From Mycobacterium sp. E1747 (GTDB taxonomy: Bacteria > Actinomycetota > Actinomycetes > Mycobacteriales > Mycobacteriaceae): DNA of 64,000 nucleotides. The stretch spans positions 1-64,000 of the forward strand of contig NZ_LZJI01000157.1 of NCBI RefSeq assembly GCF_001667775.1, read 5' to 3'. Positions 1-9,673 of the stretch are shown here, one piece after another. Under the pieces are notes generated by a model, which was not told where the DNA came from, made no database searches, and worked only from the letters and a program-made list of their open reading frames with translations. Positions within the stretch are counted from its first letter, which is position 1, and each line of letters begins with the position of its first letter. The translations under genes were made by a program, and so were the position numbers.

Positions 1-118
1 GCCGACAACCCTCGAGCAGGTCCAGCGGCTCGAATCCGGTGACCACGATCGGAACGTGGAATTCGTCGACCAGCGGCCCGTATTCGCCGGTGCCCATCAC
101 CGTGCAGACGTGTCCGGC
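1..118 (-). other. hypD: Inverted internal segment of hypD
   Basis: Read on the minus strand these bases encode a central piece of the HypD hydrogenase maturation protein, with the family motifs [11 protein letters not shown] and [15 protein letters not shown]. The reading ends at ...GluGlyCysArg at base 1. The protein continues directly with GlnAlaValAspLeuLeu on the plus strand from base 118. The segment therefore lies in reverse orientation relative to the rest of the gene, with the breakpoint near 113-118. Short inverted sequences (GCCGACA at 1-7, TGTCCGGC at 111-118) flank it. It may be a real micro-inversion that breaks hypD, or an assembly error; the upstream gene part is outside the window. 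Confidence 0.85.
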
Positions 119-531
119 AGGCCGTCGACCTCCTGGAGGCGGGCACGCCGCAGCTGCGCAACGCCTACCCGCGTGCGGTCACCGCCGCGGGCAACGCGGT
201 CGCGCAACAGACCCTTGCGGACGTGTTCGTGGTGACCGATCGGCAATGGCGCGGCATCGGCATGATCCCCAAGTCGGGATGGACACTGTCGCCGCGGTAC
301 GCACAGTTCGATGCCGAACTGAAGTTCGGGGTGGGGCAGCTGCGGGTGTCCGAATCGGCGGAATGCCACAGCGGGGAAGTGCTGCAGGGACTATTGAAAC
401 CCAACGAGTGCCCGGCATTCGGGAAATCCTGCACGCCGCGCACGCCGCTGGGCGCGACCATGGTGTCCAGCGAGGGCGCCTGCGCGGCGTACTACCAATT
501 CCGCCGGTTGGAAGCCGCCGCCCATGCCTGA
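118..531 (+). CDS. hypD: HypD, hydrogenase maturation protein, 3' part (5' part inverted or missing)
   Basis: The last 137 residues of HypD, the Fe-S scaffold that with HypC assembles the Fe(CN)2CO unit of [NiFe]-hydrogenases. Visible family features are [12 protein letters not shown], the Cys-rich stretch CHSGEVL...CPAFGKSC and the C-terminal [12 protein letters not shown]. The frame is open from base 118 to the TGA at 529-531, and hypE starts inside its end at 524. The N-terminal two thirds would lie to the left of the window, but the 118 bases just upstream are inverted. As given, no intact HypD can be read. If the inversion is real, this cluster would need another hypD copy to mature its hydrogenase. 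Confidence 0.85.
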   Translation, partial: QAVDLLEAGTPQLRNAYPRAVTAAGNAVAQQTLADVFVVTDRQWRGIGMIPKSGWTLSPRYAQFDAELKFGVGQLRVSESAECHSGEVLQGLLKPNECPAFGKSCTPRTPLGATMVSSEGACAAYYQFRRLEAAAHA

Positions 532-1591
532 GTTGCCGGTCGCGATCGACCCGGCCGACTGGGTGTGTCCGCTGCCGCTGCGCGAGACGAAGCGCATCGT
601 GCTGGGCCACGGCGGTGGCGGGGTGCTCTCCGAGGAATTGATCGAGAATCTGTTCCTGCCCGCGTTCGGCGGCGCGGCCGGCGCACCGCGCGATTCCGCG
701 TTGGTCGACATCGCGGGCGGGCGCATAGCGCTGACCACCGATTCCTATGTGGTGCAACCGCTGTTCTTTCCCGGCGGAAACATCGGCGACCTCGCGGTCA
801 ACGGCACGATCAACGATCTGGCGTGCAGCGGAGCCCAGCCGGTCGCGCTGACCGCCGGGTTCATCCTGGAAGAAGGACTCGAGCTCGAGGTGCTGGGTGC
901 GGTCGCCGAAACGATGGGCAAGGCGGCCGACAACGTCGGTGTCCGCATCGTCACAGGCGACACCAAGGTGGTCGCGCGCGGCGGTGCCGACCAGCTTTTC
1001 GTCAACACCGCCGGGGTGGGGGTGGTGCCCGCGGGCGTGCACATCGGGCCCGAGCGGGTGCGCGCCGGAGACCACATCATCGTGTCGGGCAACCTGGGCG
1101 AGCACGGCGTGGCCATCATGAGCGTGCGGGAGGGCATCGACTTCGGCACCGTCGTCACCACCGACAGCGCCCCGCTGCACCGCATGGTCGCGGCCATGCT
1201 CGACGCCGCCGGTGCCGCGGTGCACGCGCTGCGTGATCCCACCCGCGGCGGCCTGGTCGCCGCGGTCGTCGAGATCGCCCGCGCGGCAGCGGTGGGCATC
1301 GAACTCGATCAGGCGAAAATCCCGATTCCCGAGACGGTTTCGTCGGCCTGTTCGTTCCTCGGGCTGGACCCCCTGCAGGTGGCCAACGAGGGCAAGATGG
1401 TGGCGTTCGTCGACCCCGGCCACAGCGAAGCGGTGCTGAACACGATGCGGGCGCGCGCCGAGGGCGCGAACGCCGCGATCATCGGCCGCGTCGTCGCCCA
1501 ACATCCCGGCATGGTGGTGGGCAGGACGCCCTTCGGCACCACGCAGGTCATCGAACGTCAACTGGGTGAACAACTTCCGCGTATCTGCTAG
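524..1591 (+). CDS. hypE: HypE, carbamoyl dehydratase for hydrogenase cyanide ligands
   Basis: HypE dehydrates the thiocarbamate on its own C-terminal cysteine to thiocyanate, the source of the CN ligands of the [NiFe] centre. The 355-residue protein has normal family length. It starts LPVAIDPADW, carries the GHGGGG signature of the PurM/HypE ATP-binding fold near residue 27, and ends in the diagnostic PRIC, with Cys355 as carbamoyl acceptor. The ATG overlaps the end of hypD by 8 bases, so the two are translationally coupled. The stop codon shares the CTAG palindrome at 1588-1591 with the stop of the convergent HAD gene. It serves the hydrogenase encoded at 13-21 kb. Confidence 0.95.
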   Translation: MPELPVAIDPADWVCPLPLRETKRIVLGHGGGGVLSEELIENLFLPAFGGAAGAPRDSALVDIAGGRIALTTDSYVVQPLFFPGGNIGDLAVNGTINDLACSGAQPVALTAGFILEEGLELEVLGAVAETMGKAADNVGVRIVTGDTKVVARGGADQLFVNTAGVGVVPAGVHIGPERVRAGDHIIVSGNLGEHGVAIMSVREGIDFGTVVTTDSAPLHRMVAAMLDAAGAAVHALRDPTRGGLVAAVVEIARAAAVGIELDQAKIPIPETVSSACSFLGLDPLQVANEGKMVAFVDPGHSEAVLNTMRARAEGANAAIIGRVVAQHPGMVVGRTPFGTTQVIERQLGEQLPRIC

Positions 1592-2295
1592 GAAGCCCAC
1601 CAGTTCCGGTGGATGGCGCGACAGTCGTCGGCCAGCAGCTGGCCGGGGCTATCGAAGCCGGGCCGCACCGCCGCCGCGCCGGTGAAGTCCTGGCCGACCG
1701 TGTAGCCGTTGGTCACCACCAGGGTGGCCAGTCCCGCCGCCCGCGCGGCCCGCAGGCCGATCGCCGAATCCTCCACCGCCAGCGCCGATTCGGCGGGCAA
1801 CGCAAGCGCATCGAGTGCATTGAGGTAGGCCTCGGGTTCCGGTTTGAGCCGCTCCACATCGTCGCCGGTGACAATCACCTCGGCAACTCCCGTCCCGACG
1901 ACGTGGCGGACCAAGGGTTCGACCCAGCGCCGGCGACCGGTTGTCGCGATGCCGACGCGAATGCCGGCGGCGGCGAGATCGGCGATGAGCTCGGCGAGCC
2001 CGGGCCGTCCGGAGATCTCGCCGTTGAGAATGCGGTCGGTGAACAGTGCCGTCTTGGTTCGGTGGATGTCGTAGGCCAGCCGACCGGCGCGCCCGCCGAA
2101 ACCTCGCTGCCGCAGGTCATACGCGATGCGGCGCCGGCCGCCCGCAATGGCCAGCAGGCGACCGTACGCCTCGGGCGTCCAGGCGATGTCCAGCCCGTGC
2201 CGCGCGAATGCGTCGTTGAATGCCAGCCGGTGCCCGTTCCTCTCGGTGTCGGCCAGCGTGCCGTCGACGTCGAAGATGACCGCCTTCAGCGCCAC
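1588..2295 (-). CDS. cbbY: CbbY-like HAD phosphatase
   Basis: A 235-residue HAD-superfamily IA phosphatase. Motif I is FDVDGTLADTE near residue 9 (both catalytic Asp present), motif II the TTG after GVRVGIA, and motif III/IV lies around VTGDDVERLKPEPE and VEDSAIGLRAA. The family contains beta-phosphoglucomutase and CbbY, which removes the RuBisCO inhibitor xylulose-1,5-bisphosphate. Its place as last gene of the rpe-tkt operon, next to RuBisCO, favours CbbY; that is inference from context. The ATG lies 3 bases after the tkt stop, so the two are cotranscribed. Confidence 0.8.
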   Translation of the reverse strand: MALKAVIFDVDGTLADTERNGHRLAFNDAFARHGLDIAWTPEAYGRLLAIAGGRRRIAYDLRQRGFGGRAGRLAYDIHRTKTALFTDRILNGEISGRPGLAELIADLAAAGIRVGIATTGRRRWVEPLVRHVVGTGVAEVIVTGDDVERLKPEPEAYLNALDALALPAESALAVEDSAIGLRAARAAGLATLVVTNGYTVGQDFTGAAAVRPGFDSPGQLLADDCRAIHRNWWAS

Positions 2296-2298
2296 GAG

Positions 2299-4329
2299 TC
2301 ATCCGGATCGCGCGGCGATGCTGCGCAGCGCGGCGTCGAAGACCGCCGTCGCGGTCAGGCCCACCTGTGCTGCCACCGCGGGTCCCGGACCGCTCTCGCC
2401 GAAGCGCTCGATGCCGATCACCGCGTCCCCGGGGCGCGCCAGTGCTCGCCAGCCGGTGGTCACGCCGGCCTCGATCCATACCACCGGTAGGTCGGGCAGG
2501 GCGGTGCCGTCGGCCACCAGGGGGGCCGAGATGCGTTCGCGCCACATTACCGAGACGACGATCGCGCAGATTCCATGCTCGCTCAACATATCGGCGGCTT
2601 CGAGGGCCAAGGCGACCTCCGAGCCGCTGGCCGCCAGCATGACGTGGGCGGTGTCGGCGACCGGTCGCACCACCCGCATGCCGTAATAGCGGATGTCGTC
2701 GAGCCCGGCACCGCCGAGTACCGGCAAGTCCTGGCGGCTGAGCACCAAAGCCGTTGGGCCATCGACGTTCTCTATCGCCAGCCGCCAGGCCAACGCCGCC
2801 TCGGCGGCATCGCCCGGACGCAGCACGGTCAGACCCGGAATCAGGCGCAGCGACTCCAGCTGTTCGACCGGTTGATGCGTTGGACCGTCCTCACCGACGT
2901 GGACCGAGTCATGCGTGAACACGTAGATCACGGGCAGTTTCATCAGGGCCGAGAGCCGCAAGGCCGGGCGCAGGTAGTCGGCGAAGACCAGAAAGGTGCT
3001 GCCGAAGGGCCGCAGCCCTCCGTGCAGGGCGATGCCGTTCATCATCGCCGCCATCGCGTGCTCGCGAATGCCGAAATGGATTGTGCGACCGCTGAAGTCG
3101 TCTGGCGTGACGTCGCCGCCGGGGATCGCGGTGTTGGTGGAGGCGGCCAGGTCGGCGGATCCGCCGACCAGCCCCGGATAGGCGGCGGCCATCGCTGCCA
3201 ATGCCGTTCCGGATGCCTTGCGGGTGGCGCACTTTCCGCCCGAAGGCAACTCATCGGCCAGTGGTGTCAGCGCGGACAGGTCGTCGGGGATGGGAACCGA
3301 GTCGAGCGGGAAGTCCGCCGAGCTGCGCGGGTGGTCGACCTGCCACGCGGCGTGCGTCTGGGCCCAGAGCGCGTGGGCCGCGGCACCCCGCGCGGCCGCC
3401 GCGGCCGCGCTCGCGCTGACCGCGAGCGGCACGTGGAAGCGCTCGTCGGGCCAGTCCAGACGGGCGCGCATGGCGGCGAGCACTTCCGAACCCAGCGGGC
3501 TGCCATGGGCTTTGGGCGTCCCTTCGACCCCGGGCGCCCCGAAGCCGATCGTGGTGCCCACCCGGATGAACGTCGGCCGCCCGTCACCGTGGGCCGCCTC
3601 GGTAAAGGTGCGGTCGAGAGCGGTCACGTCGTTGCCGTCGGCCACCGCGAGCACTCGCCAGCCGTATGCGGCGAACCGCCCCTCGACGTCGTCTGCACAA
3701 CTCTGCGATGCCGGTCCGTCGATGGTGATGTCGTTGTCATCGAAGATCACGATCAGCTTGCCCAGCCGCAGCCGGCCGGCCAGCGACGCGGCCTCGTGGC
3801 TGATGCCCTCCATCAGGTCGCCGTCCCCGGCCAGGACCCAGGTCCGGTGATCGACGACGGTGTGCTCGTCGGTGTTGCATCGGGCCGCCAACATCCGCTC
3901 GGCCAAGGCCATCCCGACGGCGTTGGCAAGTCCTTGTCCCAGTGGGCCCGTGGTGGTTTCGACACCGGGGGTGTGTCCGTGCTCGGGATGCCCGGGGGTC
4001 GACGAGCCGAGCTGGCGGAACCGCCGCAGTTCGGCGACAGGCAGGCCGTAACCGAACACGTGCAACAGGGCGTAGAGCAACATCGAGCCGTGGCCCGCCG
4101 ACAGCACGAAGCGGTCGCGGTCCGGCCAGCGCGGGTCGGCGGGGTCGTGGCGCAGGTGCCGTGACCACAACGTCCAGGCGATGGCGCTGGCGCCCAGCGG
4201 CAGCCCGGGGTGTCCGCTGTTGGCGGCTTGCACGCCGTCGGCCGCCAAGAACCGCAGCGTGTTGATCGCAAGATCATCTAAATCATCGGTGCGATAAGGA
4301 GTTTCGATGGCGTTGGGTGCGATGCTCAC
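2299..4329 (-). CDS. tkt: Transketolase
   Basis: A 676-residue thiamine-diphosphate enzyme that transfers two-carbon units in the regenerative Calvin cycle and pentose phosphate pathway. It shows NSGHPGLPLGA near the N terminus, the ThDP motif GDGDLMEGISHEA...DDN, and the C-terminal half motifs STFLVFADYLRPALR and THDSVHVGEDGPTHQPVEQL. The GTG at 4329 overlaps the rpe TGA as GTGA and gives the normal N terminus; the longer open frame upstream is the rpe gene read in the wrong frame. It sits in the operon rpe-tkt-cbbY. Mycobacteria have another housekeeping tkt, so this is probably the Calvin-cycle copy. Confidence 0.95.
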   Translation of the reverse strand: MSIAPNAIETPYRTDDLDDLAINTLRFLAADGVQAANSGHPGLPLGASAIAWTLWSRHLRHDPADPRWPDRDRFVLSAGHGSMLLYALLHVFGYGLPVAELRRFRQLGSSTPGHPEHGHTPGVETTTGPLGQGLANAVGMALAERMLAARCNTDEHTVVDHRTWVLAGDGDLMEGISHEAASLAGRLRLGKLIVIFDDNDITIDGPASQSCADDVEGRFAAYGWRVLAVADGNDVTALDRTFTEAAHGDGRPTFIRVGTTIGFGAPGVEGTPKAHGSPLGSEVLAAMRARLDWPDERFHVPLAVSASAAAAAARGAAAHALWAQTHAAWQVDHPRSSADFPLDSVPIPDDLSALTPLADELPSGGKCATRKASGTALAAMAAAYPGLVGGSADLAASTNTAIPGGDVTPDDFSGRTIHFGIREHAMAAMMNGIALHGGLRPFGSTFLVFADYLRPALRLSALMKLPVIYVFTHDSVHVGEDGPTHQPVEQLESLRLIPGLTVLRPGDAAEAALAWRLAIENVDGPTALVLSRQDLPVLGGAGLDDIRYYGMRVVRPVADTAHVMLAASGSEVALALEAADMLSEHGICAIVVSVMWRERISAPLVADGTALPDLPVVWIEAGVTTGWRALARPGDAVIGIERFGESGPGPAVAAQVGLTATAVFDAALRSIAARSG

Positions 4330-5012
4330 TGTGGCACCAGCCTTCCGTTGGTCTCGCGGATGGCCGCGCGCAATGCGTTCGCCCGGTCGGTCATGTTCGG
4401 TCCGGCGAACAACGCCGAACCGGCGCAGAACACGTCGGCCCCGGCCGCCGCGGCACCGGCAATGGTGTGCGGTCCGATCCCGCCGTCCACTTCGAGTTCG
4501 ACATCCAGTCCGCGCCCGTCGATTTCGGCGCGGGCGGCCGCGATCTTGGACTCCATGCTGGCCAGGTAGCCCTGACCACCGAATCCGGGGTTGACCGTCA
4601 TGATCAGGAGCAGGTCGGTGATGTCGAGCACGTTGACGACCTCGCTCAGCGGGGTCGCCGGGTTGAGCGCCACGCCGGCGCGGGCGCCGAGTTCGCGGAT
4701 GCGCGACAGGGTGCGGTGCAGGTGCCGGCACGCCTCGGCATGCACGATGACGATCTCGCAGCCCGCCTCGACCCATCGCGGCAGCATGGGGTCGGGATCC
4801 TCGACCATGAGGTGCGCCTCGAAGCCCATCGTGACCCGGCTGCGACAGGAGGCGATCACGTCGGGGCCGAAGGTCAGATTGGGCACGAACCGACCGTCCA
4901 TGACGTCCCACTGAATGCGATCGATCCTCGCCCGCTCGATCGCCGTGACGTCGCGGCCGAGCTCGGCGAAGTCGGCCGGCAGGACCGACGCGACCAAAAC
5001 TGGGCTCGTCAC
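4326..5012 (-). CDS. rpe: Ribulose-phosphate 3-epimerase
   Basis: Converts xylulose-5-P and ribulose-5-P, feeding phosphoribulokinase. Motifs of the TIM-barrel epimerase family are SVLPADFAELG at the start, WDVMDGRFVPNLTFGP, EAHLMVEDP, MTVNPGFGGQ and EVDGGIGP. I chose the GTG at 5012, preceded by GGAAGGAGC at good spacing; an ATG at 5030 would add six residues containing the ribosome-binding site itself. First gene of the rpe-tkt-cbbY operon, transcribed divergently from the two-component system. The intergenic stretch 5013-5152 holds G/C-box palindromes that may control both. Confidence 0.95.
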   Translation of the reverse strand: MTSPVLVASVLPADFAELGRDVTAIERARIDRIQWDVMDGRFVPNLTFGPDVIASCRSRVTMGFEAHLMVEDPDPMLPRWVEAGCEIVIVHAEACRHLHRTLSRIRELGARAGVALNPATPLSEVVNVLDITDLLLIMTVNPGFGGQGYLASMESKIAAARAEIDGRGLDVELEVDGGIGPHTIAGAAAAGADVFCAGSALFAGPNMTDRANALRAAIRETNGRLVPQ

Positions 5013-5070
5013 TGGGGCTCCTTCCTGCAAGTCGTTGCCGACAGGTTAGGGGGCGCGTCGGAAATGCCGG

Positions 5071-5100
5071 ATCCCCCAAAGCGGGGAAATTCGGGGGGTG
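5071..5100. promoter_or_regulatory. G/C-box palindromes between rpe and response regulator
   Basis: ATCCCCCAAAGCGGGG at 5071-5086 is followed at once by AAATTCGGGGGGTG at 5087-5100, giving alternating CCCC and GGGG boxes in a 30-base run. A very similar ATCCCCCAATTCGGGG lies upstream of the NuoKLM module (21902-21917) and a weaker ATCCCCCTATCGGG at 27504-27517 upstream of fbp-prk. Placement in a divergent promoter and recurrence in front of autotrophy operons suggest a shared operator, possibly for the NarL-type regulator encoded next to it. This is inference from pattern and position only. Confidence 0.4.
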
Positions 5101-5140
5101 AGTGATTGAAAAAGCGGGTGATGGTAATCGCTTTCGCCAT

Positions 5141-5146
5141 TATCGT
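5141..5146 (+). promoter_or_regulatory. Leaderless-type -10 box of the response regulator
   Basis: TATCGT fits the mycobacterial -10 consensus TANNNT and lies 6 bases before the ATG at 5153, the spacing of leaderless mRNAs in mycobacteria. This supports the ATG at 5153 over the GTG at 5102. The surrounding ATTATCGTGTT is repeated in front of cbbL at 8197-8207. Confidence 0.4.
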
Positions 5147-5152
5147 GTTCGG

Positions 5153-5833
5153 ATGATGCCGGTTACCGCGGCGCCGATTACGGGGCCCGTTCGAGTGGTG
5201 TTGGTCGACGACCACGAAATGGTCATCGAGGGGCTCAAGGCAATGCTCGCTGCTTTCAAGAACCGGGTGCGGGTGGTCGGGGAGGCGGTGGGCGCAGAAA
5301 ACGCGCTGAAGGTGATCGCGAGCCTGCAACCCGACATCGTGCTGTGCGACGTGCGGATGCAGGGCGCGAGCGGACTGGACCTGTGCCGCGACATCCGGGA
5401 GCACACCCCGACCAGCAAGGTGATCCTGCTGTCGGTCTACGAGGACGAGCAGTATCTGTTCCAGGCGCTGCGCGTGGGCGCGTCGGGGTATCTGCTCAAA
5501 GGCATCAGCAGTGACGAGCTGGTGCGCCAGCTCGAATATGTCCAGGGCGGTTCGACCGCCATCGATGCGGGCCTGGCGGCACGCGCCGCCGATACGGCCG
5601 CCCGGCTGCAGCGCGACGAATTTTGGCCGGGTGCCCGGCAGGGTCTGAGCCAACGGGAGAGCGAGATCCTGTCGTTCGTGGTGGCCGGCCTGTCCAATCG
5701 CGGCATCGCCAGCAAACTCGTTATCGGCGACGAGACGGTCAAGAGCCACCTGCGCTCGATCTACCGGAAGCTGGGCGTCAACGACCGCACCGCGGCCGTC
5801 GCGGTGGCGCTGCGCGAGGGCATCTACCAGTGA
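5153..5833 (+). CDS. NarL/LuxR-family response regulator
   Basis: A 226-residue regulator with an N-terminal receiver domain (acidic pair in VLVDDHEM, phosphoacceptor Asp66 in VLCDVRMQG, Ser in ILLSVYE, Lys in GYLLKG) and a C-terminal LuxR-type helix-turn-helix (LSQRESEIL...VKSHLRSIYRKLGVNDRT). The ATG at 5153 is preferred because a TANNNT box ends 6 bases before it; a GTG at 5102 would add 17 residues. It is coupled to the kinase gene by a GTGA overlap and lies divergent from rpe-tkt between two Calvin-cycle clusters. Likely role: control of the autotrophy genes; the signal is unknown. Confidence 0.9.
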   Translation: MMPVTAAPITGPVRVVLVDDHEMVIEGLKAMLAAFKNRVRVVGEAVGAENALKVIASLQPDIVLCDVRMQGASGLDLCRDIREHTPTSKVILLSVYEDEQYLFQALRVGASGYLLKGISSDELVRQLEYVQGGSTAIDAGLAARAADTAARLQRDEFWPGARQGLSQRESEILSFVVAGLSNRGIASKLVIGDETVKSHLRSIYRKLGVNDRTAAVAVALREGIYQ

Positions 5834-7065
5834 CCGGATCGGTGCGGGGCCTGGTGGACGCCGACCGTGAGGTGGCTCTGCTGCTCGACATCGTGGCGGC
5901 CACCGGCAGCGGTCCGGCGGTCGAGCCGGTGGCCGCGGCCGTCGCCCGGCTGATCACCGCGGCCACCGCCTCCGATGTGTGCTTCGTGCACGTTCTCGAC
6001 GACTCCGGGGAGTCGCTGACGCTTGCCGGCGCCACGCCGCCCTTCGACGAGTGCATCGGCCAGGTCCAGCTGCGCCTGGGCGAAGGCGTCTCCGGTTGGG
6101 TGGCTCAACACCGCGACCCCGTCGTCATCACCAGCGGAAAGGAAGAAGACCCGCGCTACGTCCCGATACCGGCATTGCGCGGGTCGGACTTCACGTCGAT
6201 GGCGTCGGTGCCGATGGAGACCGGGTTCGGCGGTCTCGTCGGCGTCCTCAACGTGCACACCGTGGCGCGGCGCGACTTCACCGACCGCGACATCCAGCTG
6301 TTGCTGGTCATCGGTCGGCTGACCGCCGGCGCGCTGGATCAAGCGCGCGTGCACCGGCAGCTGGCCGCCCGTGAACGCGTGCACGGCAGCTTCGCCGAAC
6401 AGGTGATCGCCGCTCAGGAATCCGAGCGCAGGCGATTGGCGGGCGACATCCACGACGGAATCTCCCAGCGGCTGGTGAGCCTGAGTTATCGGCTCGATGC
6501 CGCCGTCCACGCGGTCGAGGTCGAGGACCGGGCCGAGGCCGCCGAACAGCTCGACAAGGCCCGCGACTTGGTCGATCTCACGCTCGCCGAAGCGCGGTCC
6601 GCGATCGGCGGGCTGCGTCCGCCGGTGCTCGACGACCTGGGCCTGGCCGGCGGTCTGGCCAGTCTGGTGTCCACCATCCCGGAGGTAGATCTCGACCTCG
6701 AGCTGGCCGACGAGCGCTTGCCCGAACACGTCGAGGTGGCGTTGTACCGCATCGCGCAGGAGTGCCTGCAGAACGTCGTCAAGCATTCTCGCGCGATGAC
6801 GGCCAAAGTGCGCTTCGCCGTCGAGGCGGGGGTCGCCCGACTTGAAGTCGCCGACGACGGCGTGGGCATCCACGGATTTGACCCGCTCGATTCCGTGCCC
6901 GACCGGGCCCTGACCAGCTACGGCATGTTGTCCATGACGGAGCGCGCGGAGCTGGTGGGCGGCCGGTTGACCGTGCGGTCGGTGAACTCCGGGCCGAAGT
7001 CTGGCACCACGGTGACGGTGACCGTTCCGCTGGGCGATGGGCGCGGCGCCGGTCAGGCTGACTGA
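5830..7065 (+). CDS. GAF-domain sensor histidine kinase (NarL/DevS type)
   Basis: A 411-residue cytosolic kinase and presumed partner of the regulator it overlaps. An N-terminal GAF domain (about residues 20-175, with LGEGVSGWVA and FGGLVGVLNVH) is followed by a HisKA_3 dimerisation region with the phosphoacceptor His208 in LAGDIHDGISQRL. A HATPase_c domain follows (N box RIAQECLQNVVKHS, G1 box VADDGVGI, G2 region TSYGMLSMTERA). No membrane segment is visible, so the signal is probably a soluble or redox cue sensed by GAF; no haem-ligand assignment can be made from sequence alone. The 3' end overlaps the convergent aldolase gene by 13 bases. Confidence 0.9.
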   Translation: MTGSVRGLVDADREVALLLDIVAATGSGPAVEPVAAAVARLITAATASDVCFVHVLDDSGESLTLAGATPPFDECIGQVQLRLGEGVSGWVAQHRDPVVITSGKEEDPRYVPIPALRGSDFTSMASVPMETGFGGLVGVLNVHTVARRDFTDRDIQLLLVIGRLTAGALDQARVHRQLAARERVHGSFAEQVIAAQESERRRLAGDIHDGISQRLVSLSYRLDAAVHAVEVEDRAEAAEQLDKARDLVDLTLAEARSAIGGLRPPVLDDLGLAGGLASLVSTIPEVDLDLELADERLPEHVEVALYRIAQECLQNVVKHSRAMTAKVRFAVEAGVARLEVADDGVGIHGFDPLDSVPDRALTSYGMLSMTERAELVGGRLTVRSVNSGPKSGTTVTVTVPLGDGRGAGQAD

Positions 7066-8051
7066 AGCGACGCGCGCAGCTGGAGGGCGGCGGAGTTCGC
7101 CACCACGTGCGCGGACAGCGCCTCCTGAGCAGCGGCGACCTTGGTCTCGTCACCCCTCCAGGCCGCCAGCGCCGGCGACACCAGAGCCCGGCCGAAGGAG
7201 AACGTCAACGGCCACGGCGTGCGGTGTGCCTGCATGGCCACCAGGTTCGCGGTGGCGCGGCTCGGCGACTGTCCTCCCGAGAGGAATGCGACGCCGGCGA
7301 GTTTCGCGGGCCACCCGCGCAGCACCGACACGGTGGCCTCGGCGACCTCTTCCGGGGTCGCCTTGACCGGATGGTCGTCGCCTTCGATGACCATGTTGGG
7401 TTTGAGCACGATACCGGCCAGATCCACTTGTAACAGGCCCAGCTGCTGGCGCACGGCGGCGTGCACCTCGGCGGTCACTTCGGCGCACCGGGCAAGGCTG
7501 TGGTCGCCCGTCATCAGCACCTCGGGCTCCACGATCGGCACCAAGCCCGCGTCCTGGCAGGCGGCCGCGTAGCGCGCCAACGCATTGGCGTTGCACGCGA
7601 TGGCCCCCCAGCTGGGCGTGGTTTCGGTGATGGCAAAAACGGCCCGCCACTTGGCGAACGCCGCGCCCATCTCGGTGTAGCGGGACAGCCGGGCGGGGAG
7701 CTCGTCCAGCCCCTCGGTCACCGTCTCTCCCGGTAATCCCGGGCAGGGCTTGGCGCCGGTGTCGACCTTGATGCCGGGCAGGATGCCGAGGTCGCGGACG
7801 GCCTGTGCGAACGGGCGCCCGTCGCTGAACACCTGGCCCAGGGTTTCTTCGCAGAGGATGATCCCGGACACGCCGTCGGCCAGGCCGGGGGTGGTGGCCA
7901 GGATCTCGCGGTAGCTGCGTCTGCTGTCGGCGGTGGCGACGACGCCCGCCTGTTCCAGCCGCGCGGACATGGTCGCAACGCTTTCGTCGGCGGCGAGGAT
8001 GCCTTTGCCCCGGGCCGTCATGGCCCGGGCGATCTGTGCGCATGTGTTCAT
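7053..8051 (-). CDS. Class I fructose-bisphosphate aldolase
   Basis: Condenses DHAP with GAP, or with erythrose-4-P in the Calvin cycle, to form FBP or SBP. The 332 residues match the metal-independent class I type: GKGILAADESVATMSARL near the N terminus, IILCEETLGQ, ADESR-like substrate loop, and the Schiff-base lysine in IVLKPNMVIEG. The C-terminal FLSGGQSP is also typical. Mycobacteria use an essential class II enzyme for glycolysis, so a class I copy beside cbbL fits a dedicated Calvin-cycle role (inference). It is divergent from cbbL and shares the regulatory gap 8052-8221. Confidence 0.93.
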   Translation of the reverse strand: MNTCAQIARAMTARGKGILAADESVATMSARLEQAGVVATADSRRSYREILATTPGLADGVSGIILCEETLGQVFSDGRPFAQAVRDLGILPGIKVDTGAKPCPGLPGETVTEGLDELPARLSRYTEMGAAFAKWRAVFAITETTPSWGAIACNANALARYAAACQDAGLVPIVEPEVLMTGDHSLARCAEVTAEVHAAVRQQLGLLQVDLAGIVLKPNMVIEGDDHPVKATPEEVAEATVSVLRGWPAKLAGVAFLSGGQSPSRATANLVAMQAHRTPWPLTFSFGRALVSPALAAWRGDETKVAAAQEALSAHVVANSAALQLRASLQSA

Positions 8052-8142
8052 CGGCGCTCCCTGTCTCTTCGGTCTGCGGACACGGTAGGAGCAGGCGTGA
8101 TGGACGGCGTCACCCGAATGGTGGAGCTGGTGGGGGTTATTT

Positions 8143-8170
8143 AATGCTTAACTATTCACCTAAGTATTAG
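8143..8170. promoter_or_regulatory. Candidate CbbR (LysR-type) operator
   Basis: TAATGCTTA at 8143-8151 and TAAGTATTA at 8162-8170 form an inverted repeat (8 of 9 positions) with a 10-base spacer, in an AT-rich island between the divergent fba and cbbL genes. The geometry (TTA-N10-TAA) matches the T-N11-A class of LysR-regulator boxes. The cognate regulator would be the CbbR encoded at the end of the cbb operon. Confidence 0.55.
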
Positions 8171-9652
<1,482 letters not shown>

Positions 9653-9673
9653 CCGATCCGAGAGGAGCACGCC

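Noticed and set aside
179..1600. 473-codon minus-strand frame over hypD/hypE
   Set aside because: Shadow of hypE; no recognisable domain and conflicts with a complete HypE.
4330..5079. N-terminal extension of transketolase to 926 residues
   Set aside because: The added part is rpe read in another frame; the GTG at 4329 with GTGA overlap gives the normal N terminus.
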